This document shows, piece by piece, positions 38,263-45,917 of a DNA stretch of 64,000 bases; within the stretch, counting starts at the first letter, position 1; the number at the start of each line of letters is the position of its first letter. This stretch comes from Szabonella sp046295215 (GTDB lineage: Bacteria > Pseudomonadota > Alphaproteobacteria > Rhodobacterales > Rhodobacteraceae), in assembly GCA_046295215.1 (NCBI GenBank), contig JBKBNP010000001.1, positions 124,001 to 188,000 on the forward strand, given 5' to 3'. The notes beneath the pieces were generated by a model. That model was not told the DNA's origin, did no database searches, and was given only the letters and a program-made list of their open reading frames with translations. The translations under genes were made by a program, and so were the position numbers.

Positions 38263-38611
38263 GTCATCCTCCCAGATGGTTCTATCCCGGTATGGTTCCG
38301 GTGATATTGGTCAGTTTTAGTCACCAATTCTGGCATATCAACCAGAATTCGGCACAAAAGCAAAGCAACGGCAGTCAACGCCGGTAGAATAGATCAATTC
38401 TTCGGGAGGCCAAGCTTCTGGTGGCGATTGCATCGAAATCTTCGTCCGAAAGTGGGCTCCGACATCAGACCTGACTGCAGTTCCGGGCCGGGAGCCTGGA
38501 AAGGCAAACCGGCAGTGGCAATCCCTGCCCAGGGCGCGGCAACGGCTTCGCCTTGCAGCGCCTGCCCGGGTCGGCAATGCTGCGCGCGACCGCGATTGCA
38601 AGGGGACAGGG
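38263..38611. promoter_or_regulatory. Divergent promoter region with dyads, dctP / flavin reductase
   Basis: This 349-bp region has no gene. Positions 38290-38410 are AT-rich. They contain two interlocked dyads 40-90 bases before the dctP start: ATTGGT-N11-ACCAAT (38306-38328) and AATTCTGG-N8-CCAGAATT (38326-38349). They look like an operator for an unlinked repressor or activator; no regulator gene is adjacent. Confidence 0.5.
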
Positions 38612-39235
38612 ATGCGTTTCGATGTGGCGACGCTGGCACCGGGGCTGGCCTACAAGCTTCTGACCGCGACCGTGGTGCCCCGGCCGATCGGCTGGGTCTG
38701 CACGCTGGGGCCGACAGGGGTGGTCAACCTTGCGCCGTTCAGTTTCTTCAACGCCATGGGCGGGGCGCCGCCTGTGGTGGCGCTGGGGTTGCTGAAGGCC
38801 CCGGCGGGCGGGCTGAAAGACACCGCGCGCAACATCACCGAACAGGGGGAGTTCGTCGTGAACCTCGTGCCCGAGGCGCTGCTTGGGGCGATGAGCCAGA
38901 CCAGCGCGCCTTTGCCCGCCGACCGGAGCGAGCTGGAGGCGGCGGGGCTGACGGCGGTGGCGAGCCATCATGTCGCGCCCCCGCGCCTGGCCGAAAGCCC
39001 GGTCTCCTTTGAATGCCGGACCTTTCAGATCGTGGAAACCGGGCCGGATCAGATTCTGGTCGTGGGGTCGGTGCTGGCCGTCCATGTCGCGGACCGCTTC
39101 GTGCTGGATGCGGGCCGGGGCCATGTCGATACGCCCGCGTTGGGGCTTGTTGCGCGGATGCACGGGGCGGGGTGGTATGCGCGCATGACCGACCTTGTGC
39201 AGCTTGACCGGCCATCGGGCGGGGCCGGTGTCTGA
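38612..39235 (+). CDS. Flavin reductase-like domain protein
   Basis: This 207-residue protein has the FMN-binding split barrel of the flavin reductase-like family: VVPRPIGWVCTLGPTGVVNLAPFSFFNAMGG near the N terminus and NLVPEALLGAMSQTSAP in the middle. Such proteins reduce flavin for a partner monooxygenase or act on their own. It is divergent from the TRAP operon and 59 bases upstream of the DapA-like gene, probably in one transcription unit with it. Confidence 0.85.
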   Translation: MRFDVATLAPGLAYKLLTATVVPRPIGWVCTLGPTGVVNLAPFSFFNAMGGAPPVVALGLLKAPAGGLKDTARNITEQGEFVVNLVPEALLGAMSQTSAPLPADRSELEAAGLTAVASHHVAPPRLAESPVSFECRTFQIVETGPDQILVVGSVLAVHVADRFVLDAGRGHVDTPALGLVARMHGAGWYARMTDLVQLDRPSGGAGV

Positions 39236-39294
39236 GGCTTGCCTTGATCGCGGAAGCGGTGGCATTGAGGGGTGGACAGGGAAGGACAACGATC

Positions 39295-40209
39295 ATGCTC
39301 GACGAAACCGCCAGAGGTGTCTTTACCATCGCCGTGACACCTTTCGGCCCCGATGGCGCGCTGGATCTGGAAAGCGTCGACCGGATGACGGAGTTCTACC
39401 TTGAGAAAGGCGCGACCGGCCTGACCGTTCTGGGGATCATGGGGGAGGCGGGCAAGCTGACGGCAGAGGAATCGCTCGCGGTCGTGGCCCGCGTGACCGC
39501 GCGCGCCGGGGTTCCTGTGATCGTGGGGGTGTCCTCGCCGGGCTTTGCCTCCATGCAGGCGCTGGCTGTCGAGGCAATGGCGGCGGGTGCGGCAGGGGTG
39601 ATGGTGGCCCCGCCCGGTGCCCTGCGCAACGATGACCAGATCGCGGGATATTATCGCAACGTGGCCGAGACGCTCGGGGATATTCCCTTTGTCTTGCAGG
39701 ATTTCCCGCTGGTGACGGGGGTGACGATCCCGGCGTCGGTGATCCTGCGGATTGTTGCGGACTGCCCGACCATGGTGATGCTGAAACATGAGGACTGGCC
39801 GGGGTTGGACAAGATTTCGGCCCTTCGGGCGGCCTCGGACGCTGGCGCGCGGCGCATCTCGATCCTCTGTGGCAATGGCGGGCAGTTCCTGCCCGAAGAA
39901 GTCGCGCGCGGCGCGGATGGTGCGATGACCGGCTTTGCCTATCCTGAGATGATGGCCGGGGTGGTGGCGGCGGTCACGGCAGGCGAGATGGACCGCGCGC
40001 GCGACATCTTCGACTGCTATCTGCCGCTGGTGCGCTATGAATCCCAGCCGGGGCTGGGGCTGGCGGTGCGCAAATATGTGCTGGCGCGGCGCGGGGCGAT
40101 TGCACATGCGACCTTGCGCCGTCCGGGGGCCGGGCTGAACGCGGCAGGCATTGCCGAGGTCGAGGCGCTGATCGCGCGGCAGGAGCGGCGGCTGGCGGCG
40201 CTGGGCTGA
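39295..40209 (+). CDS. Dihydrodipicolinate synthase family aldolase
   Basis: This 304-residue TIM-barrel class I aldolase belongs to the DapA/NanA family. GIMGEAGKLTAEE (near 48) corresponds to the GTTGE motif, and Lys164 in VMLKHEDWPG is the Schiff-base lysine. The catalytic-relay Tyr of DapA (normally in a YNxP motif) is replaced by Gln135 in VLQDFP, so it is not an ordinary lysine-biosynthesis enzyme. With the TRAP transporter, amidase and flavin reductase next to it, a lyase acting on an imported keto acid is likely. ATG 39295 has a GAAGGA site. Confidence 0.85.
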   Translation: MLDETARGVFTIAVTPFGPDGALDLESVDRMTEFYLEKGATGLTVLGIMGEAGKLTAEESLAVVARVTARAGVPVIVGVSSPGFASMQALAVEAMAAGAAGVMVAPPGALRNDDQIAGYYRNVAETLGDIPFVLQDFPLVTGVTIPASVILRIVADCPTMVMLKHEDWPGLDKISALRAASDAGARRISILCGNGGQFLPEEVARGADGAMTGFAYPEMMAGVVAAVTAGEMDRARDIFDCYLPLVRYESQPGLGLAVRKYVLARRGAIAHATLRRPGAGLNAAGIAEVEALIARQERRLAALG

Positions 40210-40217
40210 ACGGGCGC

Positions 40218-40289
40218 AAGGGGGCGTTCCGCCCCCTCTTGGCGCTGGCGCGCCAATTCACCCCCGAAGGTATTTTTTCCAAGATGAAA
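40218..40289. repeat. Terminator hairpins plus dispersed element copy
   Basis: Two stems after the aldolase gene (GGGGGCG-TTC-CGCCCCC-type at 40218-40234 and TTGGCGC/GCGCCAA-type at 40239-40256) are followed by a one-mismatch copy (40268-40289) of the 22-base unit with core ATTTTTGCCAAGATG. The order, GC hairpin then T-rich unit, matches the copies at 13318-13370 and 57510-57564. Confidence 0.7.
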
Positions 40290-40298
40290 CAAGGGACG

Positions 40299-40315
40299 GT
40301 GACGGGATTTGTCAT
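40299..40315. promoter_or_regulatory. 17-bp dyad operator, site 1
   Basis: GTGAC-GGGATTT-GTCAT lies 75 bases before the first exported beta-rich gene. It matches sites at 44385 and 49437 (consensus RTGAC-N7-GTCAT, with ATTT preceding the right arm in two of them). It is probably a regulator binding site of the protease island. Confidence 0.6.
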
Positions 40316-40389
40316 CACGCCATGGCTTCCCAAGGCGGGCGGGCAATGGCAAGCTGTCCGCAGCTTTCGGCAAGAAACAGGATGAAGCC

Positions 40390-41097
40390 ATGACACTCTG
40401 CCCCCGGACGTTCCGAGGATTTCTGGGATCCGCCGCGGTTGCGCTGGTTCTTGCAGGCCCGCTCGGGGCCGAGGACCGCAGCGGCCTCAATCTCGTGGAG
40501 GGGGCGTCCGGGCAGGCTGGGGCCGCGCGGGCGGGCGGGGTTGCCCAATTCGCGCTGGCGCAGGATCTCTACGCGATGGGGACGCGGCTTTCGGATGCGC
40601 TTCTGGTGCTGACGGCGGCGCGGATCGCCTCGGGCGTCGTGCTGACCGATGTGACGCGCGAGCGGCAGAATGTCGGCGCGGTCCCCGCCGGGGATCTTCC
40701 TCCCCCGCCCGACGCGGCGCGGATGCTGGCCGATGCGCGCGATCTGGCGGGGGAGGATGAGTTGATCCTGTCGCTGATCGATGATGTGGAGGCGGAAGGC
40801 GCGCGCGGGCGCATCGGCGGGGCCTCGCGCGAGGCGGCGGTGCTGGCGGCGGGGGCGACCGATGTCTGGAAGGTGCCCTTCTATGGCGAGGCCCCCGCCG
40901 AAATCGGGGTGTCGGGCAATGGCAGCGCCCCCCTGTCCATCGTGGTCGAGGATGAGAACGGCAACCGGCTCTGGTGTCCGGCGGGCACGCGGACCAGTTT
41001 CTATTGCGACTTCACGCCGCGCTGGAACGGGTTTTTCAAGGTCACCGTATCCAATGCGGGGGCGGCGGACAGCGCCTATGTGCTGCTGACGAACTGA
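40390..41097 (+). CDS. Exported beta-rich protein of unknown function, paralogue A
   Basis: This 235-residue protein has a signal peptide (hydrophobic 9-23, cleavage near GPLGA-ED). Next comes a helical segment LYAMGTRLSDALLVLTAARIAS (about 58-80). It ends in a beta-sandwich-like C-terminal half (from about 155) with VWKVPFYGEAPAEIGVSGNG, two Cys in LWCPAGTRTSFYCDF and a final FKVTVSNAGAADSAYVLLTN. The C-terminal half resembles pre-peptidase C-terminal (PPC) domains. It is paralogous to the protein encoded at 49538, which directly precedes a caspase gene. A 17-bp dyad lies upstream. The function is unknown. Confidence 0.7.
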   Translation: MTLCPRTFRGFLGSAAVALVLAGPLGAEDRSGLNLVEGASGQAGAARAGGVAQFALAQDLYAMGTRLSDALLVLTAARIASGVVLTDVTRERQNVGAVPAGDLPPPPDAARMLADARDLAGEDELILSLIDDVEAEGARGRIGGASREAAVLAAGATDVWKVPFYGEAPAEIGVSGNGSAPLSIVVEDENGNRLWCPAGTRTSFYCDFTPRWNGFFKVTVSNAGAADSAYVLLTN

Positions 41098-41140
41098 GGG
41101 GCGAGGTCGCGCAATCCTCCGGATAGACACCATTCAAAGA

Positions 41141-41164
41141 TGCCCCCCGTCTGCGCGGGGGGCA
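41141..41164. terminator. Bidirectional hairpin
   Basis: A 9-bp stem TGCCCCCCG/CGGGGGGCA (41141-41149 with 41156-41164) followed by GTGTTT lies between the convergent paralogue A and trypsin-like genes. Confidence 0.7.
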
Positions 41165-41195
41165 GTGTTTCGGGGTGGCGTCCGAAGCCGGGCGG

Positions 41196-42269
41196 TCAGT
41201 TCGCCCCGATGACCGCGTTCATCCAGGGCAGGTAGTTTGACACGCGGGTATAGGCCGAGAAGGGCGCGTTTTCATCACAGCCCTTGCCGCCCACGCCGGA
41301 CAGGCCCCAGCTGACCACGCCCGCCTGAATGTGGCTGCCATCCTGCAAGGCCACGACCATCGGGCCGCCGCTGTCGCCGGAACAGGCGGTCTTGCCGCCC
41401 TCATAGGTGCCCGAGCAGAGCATGTTGGCCGACATCGGGATCTTGGCACCCGCCACCAGCGCATCCCAGGCGCGATAGGCGGCATCGTCGGACAGGCCGA
41501 ACACACGCACGGCATGGGCAAAGCCCTTGACGGCCTCTTCGGCGCGGCTTTCCAGCATGACCTGATTGCACAGGTTGCGGTCCATCATCTGGATCTCCAC
41601 CTCGCGCAGCTGTTCGGGGTGGCGGCCGCCCTCGGTCAGGCCCCATCCGGTGACCATCGTCACCACGCCGGGCTGGTCGAGGTAATCGCCGAAGGCGGCG
41701 TCCGGCACCTTGATCGTGGCATAGCGGGCGGTCGGGGTGCGGGCGAGGCGGACGAGGGCGATGTCATTGTCGAACTCCCAGCCGCGATAGTCGGGATGCA
41801 CGAAGATGCGGTCCACCGGCACCAGATCGCCCTTGCCCGGCGCGATGTCATTGGTCCCCACGAGAATGGAAATCGCGCGCGGGTTCACATCGCCGAAATT
41901 GCCGTCATTGTCAGCCATGTGGACGCAATGCGCCGCCGTCAGCACCCAGCGGTCCAGAAGCAGCGAGCCGCCGCAGAAATGGCCGTCGGGCGATACCGGC
42001 GCGCCGTTTATCATGAAACCGACCTGCCAGGGCCAGGCGCCGGGCGCCGCCACCTTGCCGCCGATGATGCGCGCGCCTTCCTCGGTGGTTTCGGCCGCCT
42101 TGACGCGGGCCGCCTTCAGCCCGGCCTCGGCAAAGGCGAAGGGCGAGGCGAGGGCCGGGTTTTCCGCCAGGGGTGCTGCCGCGCCGAAATCGGGCCGGTC
42201 CTGCGCAAGGCCGGGCAGGGCGACAAGGCTTGAGGCAAGCAGGAGGGGCAGAAGCGAGGGTTTCGTCAT
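41196..42269 (-). CDS. Exported S1 family trypsin-like serine protease
   Basis: This 357-residue protease has a signal peptide (cleavage near LPGLAQ), a pro-segment, and the zymogen activation site R-IIGG at 67-71. The triad is His114 (LTAAHC), Asp169 (DNDIAL) and Ser300 (CSGDSGGP). The residue at the base of the specificity pocket, six before the Ser, is Thr294 rather than trypsin's Asp, so Arg/Lys preference is not expected. About 40 extra residues (roughly 240-280) lie before the ANMLCSG strand. It is the last gene of a six-gene minus-strand array with a caspase and patatin. Confidence 0.92.
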   Translation of the reverse strand: MTKPSLLPLLLASSLVALPGLAQDRPDFGAAAPLAENPALASPFAFAEAGLKAARVKAAETTEEGARIIGGKVAAPGAWPWQVGFMINGAPVSPDGHFCGGSLLLDRWVLTAAHCVHMADNDGNFGDVNPRAISILVGTNDIAPGKGDLVPVDRIFVHPDYRGWEFDNDIALVRLARTPTARYATIKVPDAAFGDYLDQPGVVTMVTGWGLTEGGRHPEQLREVEIQMMDRNLCNQVMLESRAEEAVKGFAHAVRVFGLSDDAAYRAWDALVAGAKIPMSANMLCSGTYEGGKTACSGDSGGPMVVALQDGSHIQAGVVSWGLSGVGGKGCDENAPFSAYTRVSNYLPWMNAVIGAN

Positions 42270-42316
42270 GGGTCGGTCCTTTCATGGACGTCCGCCTGCG
42301 GCGGACGGGGAAATGC

Positions 42317-44335
42317 TCAGGGTTCGGAAATCCGGGCCAACAGGGAAACGGGCTGGGTCAGCAGGGTCAGGGCGGGGCGGCGCTGGCTGAAATTCCGCAT
42401 TGTCGTGCCGTCGCCGTCCTCATCCAGCAGGGCGCCGACAGTGGACAGCACGGTTTCCGCATCGGTGCAGCAGCGGGCCGGAAATTGGAGATTGCGCAGC
42501 CGGTCGGAGGTCGCCAGCGATGTCAGGTCCGCCCGTTGCCCGCCGGGACCTGCGGGCAGCGCCAGCACGAGGATTTCCTCCGACGCCGCCGCCCCCGGCG
42601 TGGTGGCCTCGATCCTGAGCCCGACGCGGGCGCTTTCGCCAAGGCCCAGCCGGTTGGACAGGTTGCGCAGCGGCCAGATCGGGGTGAAGGTGAAATCCTG
42701 AGCAAGGTAAAGCACGGTGACATCCTGCGCGCTGCCGGACCGGTTCGCGATGGTCAGCCACAATTCGTCACAATCCGCCACACCCCGGGCCGGGTCATGC
42801 GGTGCGCCCGGACCGCCGGATTTGCAGGCGCCCTCGGCCCGCTGTCCCGCGCGGCGCTCGATGTCCAGCGTGATGGGCGGCCCTCCGATCGCGAAGCCGC
42901 GCCCCGACATGCCCGACAGGACCGAGCGGGTGCGCAGCGCTCGGGCCGCGTTTTCCAGCATCCGGGCGACCGCATCGGCCAGCGCTTCATCCGCGCGTGG
43001 CCGGGCGCGGGGGGAAGAGCCGGGACCGCGCGGATCGAGAACCCCGTCGGAGAGGGTGAAGGCGAGCCCGTCCTCCGTCTCGACGGGCACCAGATCGGGC
43101 TGGGCCGCCTCAATGACCGCCAAGCCCGCCGCAATGGCCTGCCGCAAGGCCCCCACGGCCTCGGGGCTGGCGTTGTGCGGCAAGGGGGCAAGGCGCAGGG
43201 GCGGGGGCGGGGCAGGGGTGGTGAGTTCGGCCCAGGCGGTTTGCGGCAGGGGCCCCCGGCCTTGCGGGTCCAGCGTGGCGGTCTGTGCGGCAAGCCCGGT
43301 CAGCCGCGCATGGGCCAGCGGCACTCCGCCGCCGGGGGCGTCGAACAGCGCGACCTCGCTGCCCTCGGTCAGCCCCTGCACCAGCCCTGCGGCGATCGTG
43401 GTGCCGGTGGTGGGGTGGCGGGGGGGGACGCTGCCGGTGCCGAACACCGGGGCGGCCAGCAGCGGGCCTTCGCCATCCGGATCCTGCCGGGCGGATCCCT
43501 GCGTCATGCCCTGTCGCGCGGCCGCCAGCACCTGCCCCCAGCTTGCCTCGGGGCTGGCGCGCAGCGCGCGGGCGAGGGCGAGGGTGAAGGCCCCGTGCCA
43601 GGGCTGGCCCTCGGCCAGTGGAAACTCGAAAGACCGCTGGTCGGGCTGCGAGGAATAGAGAAAGGCAAAATCGCCGGCAAGAGTGTCGGATGGCGGGCGC
43701 TGCATTGGCGGGTCGGGCAGATCATCGGGGATACCCAAGAGACCGGGCGGCAGTTCGCGGGCCACGCCCTGCCCCCCCGCCGCGCGAAACCCGGTGCCGG
43801 AATGGCAGGCGTCAAGAATCCCCACCAGCCGCACGCCGCGCGCGGTCAGCGCTTTCGCCCAGTCGTGCAACTCGTCGTCCACGATGGCGTTTTCCACCAT
43901 CGAGACGGCTCCGTTCCAGCCCGCCGCATCGCGGGGCAGAAGGATCTCATCCGCGCCGCCGCCCTCGTCGCCGTCCAGATCGGGGGCTTGACTGCCATGG
44001 CCGGAGAAGTAGAACAGCACGGTGTCGCCGGGGTCGGCCTCGCGGGTCAGCCGGGCAAGCTCATCCATGATCGCCGCGCGGTCGGGCAGGCCCAGCCGCA
44101 GGCCGGGGGGCAGGTCGGGGTGGTCGGGTGCGGTGGTCAGGGCGGTGATCTGGTCCGCCGCCACTCCGCGTTCGGTCAGCACCTGCGCCATCAGCGCCAC
44201 ATCATTGGGCGGCCCCAGCAGATCGGCATCCAGATACAGGTATTCCCCGACCCCGATCAGCAGGGCGCGCACCTCTGCCGCCGCGGGCAGCGGCACCAGA
44301 ACCGTCAGGAAAAGAGCAAGAACCTTGCGCATCAT
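42317..44335 (-). CDS. Exported caspase family (C14) protease 1
   Basis: This 672-residue protein has a signal peptide (residues 1-20, cleavage after PAAA) and then a caspase/metacaspase p20-like domain. The catalytic His113 is in YFSGHGSQAP and Cys177 in ILDACHSGTG. An EAS/EN-type acidic loop, SMVENAIVDDE, lies between them. The middle is Pro/Ala-rich. The C-terminal ~200 residues contain LWLTIANRSG, VTVLYLAQDFTFTPIWP and GLGESARVGLRI, resembling the DUF4384-type beta domain often attached to caspases. It is clearly related to caspase 2 at 50218. ATG 44335 gives the signal peptide. The trypsin-like gene follows after 47 bases. Confidence 0.88.
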   Translation of the reverse strand: MMRKVLALFLTVLVPLPAAAEVRALLIGVGEYLYLDADLLGPPNDVALMAQVLTERGVAADQITALTTAPDHPDLPPGLRLGLPDRAAIMDELARLTREADPGDTVLFYFSGHGSQAPDLDGDEGGGADEILLPRDAAGWNGAVSMVENAIVDDELHDWAKALTARGVRLVGILDACHSGTGFRAAGGQGVARELPPGLLGIPDDLPDPPMQRPPSDTLAGDFAFLYSSQPDQRSFEFPLAEGQPWHGAFTLALARALRASPEASWGQVLAAARQGMTQGSARQDPDGEGPLLAAPVFGTGSVPPRHPTTGTTIAAGLVQGLTEGSEVALFDAPGGGVPLAHARLTGLAAQTATLDPQGRGPLPQTAWAELTTPAPPPPLRLAPLPHNASPEAVGALRQAIAAGLAVIEAAQPDLVPVETEDGLAFTLSDGVLDPRGPGSSPRARPRADEALADAVARMLENAARALRTRSVLSGMSGRGFAIGGPPITLDIERRAGQRAEGACKSGGPGAPHDPARGVADCDELWLTIANRSGSAQDVTVLYLAQDFTFTPIWPLRNLSNRLGLGESARVGLRIEATTPGAAASEEILVLALPAGPGGQRADLTSLATSDRLRNLQFPARCCTDAETVLSTVGALLDEDGDGTTMRNFSQRRPALTLLTQPVSLLARISEP

Positions 44336-44384
44336 GACGCTACGATACCGGCCCGCATCATTCCCGCAACCCCCCGGAACAGAG

Positions 44385-44401
44385 GTGACCGCATTTGTCA
44401 T
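44385..44401. promoter_or_regulatory. 17-bp dyad operator, site 2
   Basis: GTGAC-CGCATTT-GTCAT lies 50-66 bases upstream of the caspase 1 start, in the 105-base gap after the patatin gene. This suggests an internal promoter for caspase 1 and the trypsin-like gene. Confidence 0.6.
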
Positions 44402-44440
44402 CCGGTGCCTTTCCATTGGCTCAGGCCGTCTCAGGCCGTC

Positions 44441-45871
44441 TCAGTCGGGGGAAGGGGCAATGCGTCGCCCCCCGGCGCCGAGGGCTGCCGCGACCCGCGC
44501 CTCCAGCGGACCCGTCTCCAGCGATTGCAGGAAACCGTTGAAGGCCGGGGTCGCCCGCGTCGCTGCGCGCCCCGCCGCGATCACCTGATCGACGTGCGCC
44601 TCCGGCAGGCGCAGGCGGGTCGGCACCCTGTCGAGATCGGCGCGCTCGGCCTCCGGCAGATTGTCGAAACTGGCAAGCCCGACAAAGAGCTTCACATCGG
44701 CGCAGTCCCATGACCCCCGGTCGCCTCCACGCAGACGCCGCACCTCGGCGGGGGGGAGCGCGCAGCGCCACTCCACCAGATCCTCCTGCCAGCGGCGCAT
44801 CTCGGAGCGCATCGCGTCATAGCCCGCCCGCGTCGCCGCCCCGACCGAGGACAGCGCCAGCGATTTCGTCAACCCCACCACGCCCGGCCCCTTTGGCGAC
44901 ATGGACCAGCGGAAATCGGGCTGCACGCCCGCATCGGCCACCAGAAACAGCATGCGCTTCAGCCGCACCGCCTCGGCCTCGGTCATCGGAGCCGCGGCAG
45001 AACGGGCGCGGGCGCGCTCCAGCGCAAGCCCGGTGGTGCCGAAATTGTCCGTCACCCCGCCGTCGAGCAGCTTGACATAGCGCGGCCCATCCGGGCGGGC
45101 ATAGCTTTCCAGACTGCGGGCATAGGCACGCATCGCCTCGGTCGCCTCGGGGTTGAAGCGTGCGGAGGTCAGCCAGTCTGGTTCGCGGTAATCGCAACGC
45201 CCCTGATGCGCTTCCAGCACCACCGGCGCAAAGACGAGCGGAAAGGCTGCCGAGGCCGCCACCGCCTCGGACAGCGGCAGCCGCATCAGGTCGGAACAAA
45301 GCGCGTCGAAGGTTTCCGGTGTGAACAGGAACGGCGTGGCATTGGCCATGTCGGTCGCATAGATCCAGGTGCGGATGGTGGACCGCGCCCGCAGGTCGCC
45401 GAAGGTCGCGCCCCGGAACAGGGTTTCTTCCAGATGGCGGCCGAAGGTCTCTCGGCTGTTCGCCCCGCCCGCCAGCCCCCGGACCAGCGTCACCGGGTTC
45501 AGCGGCGAAGTCGCCATATGCCGCTCGGCGTCGCGGATCAGATAGCGGTCGCGGAACCCGACCAGCCCGGCCGGGCCCTTCAGGCCCAGTTGCGCCGCCG
45601 TCACCGCCCCGCCGGACACGCCCGACACCAGCCGCACCGAGTCCAGCACGCCCGCCGCGCGCAGTTCCTCGGTCATGCCATAGGCAAAGGCCGAGGCGCG
45701 CATGCCGCCCCCCGAAAAGGCCAGACCGATATAGACCTCGCCCGCCGTGATGCCCGCGCTGTCGATCAGGTCGGGATTGGGTGCTGCATCAAGGGCGGCG
45801 TTCCGGGGCGGGTTGACCGCCGCACAGGCGCCCAGGAGCGCGAGGCAGAAAAGGGCGGTGACAAGACGCAA
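44441..45871 (-). CDS. Patatin-like phospholipase lipoprotein
   Basis: This 476-residue protein has the full patatin catalytic set: oxyanion loop SGGGMRA (53-59), nucleophile Ser86 in SGVSGG, and Asp270 in LLDGGVTDN. The short N terminus MRLVTALFCLALLGAC carries a lipobox with Cys16, so it is probably a membrane-anchored lipoprotein facing the periplasm. No ATG or GTG is available after the kinase stop. TTG 45871 is the only start that gives the signal sequence, though it lacks a good ribosome site. It likely hydrolyses phospholipid or another acyl ester. It lies between the kinase and caspase genes. Confidence 0.85.
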   Translation of the reverse strand: MRLVTALFCLALLGACAAVNPPRNAALDAAPNPDLIDSAGITAGEVYIGLAFSGGGMRASAFAYGMTEELRAAGVLDSVRLVSGVSGGAVTAAQLGLKGPAGLVGFRDRYLIRDAERHMATSPLNPVTLVRGLAGGANSRETFGRHLEETLFRGATFGDLRARSTIRTWIYATDMANATPFLFTPETFDALCSDLMRLPLSEAVAASAAFPLVFAPVVLEAHQGRCDYREPDWLTSARFNPEATEAMRAYARSLESYARPDGPRYVKLLDGGVTDNFGTTGLALERARARSAAAPMTEAEAVRLKRMLFLVADAGVQPDFRWSMSPKGPGVVGLTKSLALSSVGAATRAGYDAMRSEMRRWQEDLVEWRCALPPAEVRRLRGGDRGSWDCADVKLFVGLASFDNLPEAERADLDRVPTRLRLPEAHVDQVIAAGRAATRATPAFNGFLQSLETGPLEARVAAALGAGGRRIAPSPD

Positions 45872-45917
45872 GGCAGAACCGGGGCGCAGGGGGACAGGGG
45901 AATCGGGGCGGGGCGGA

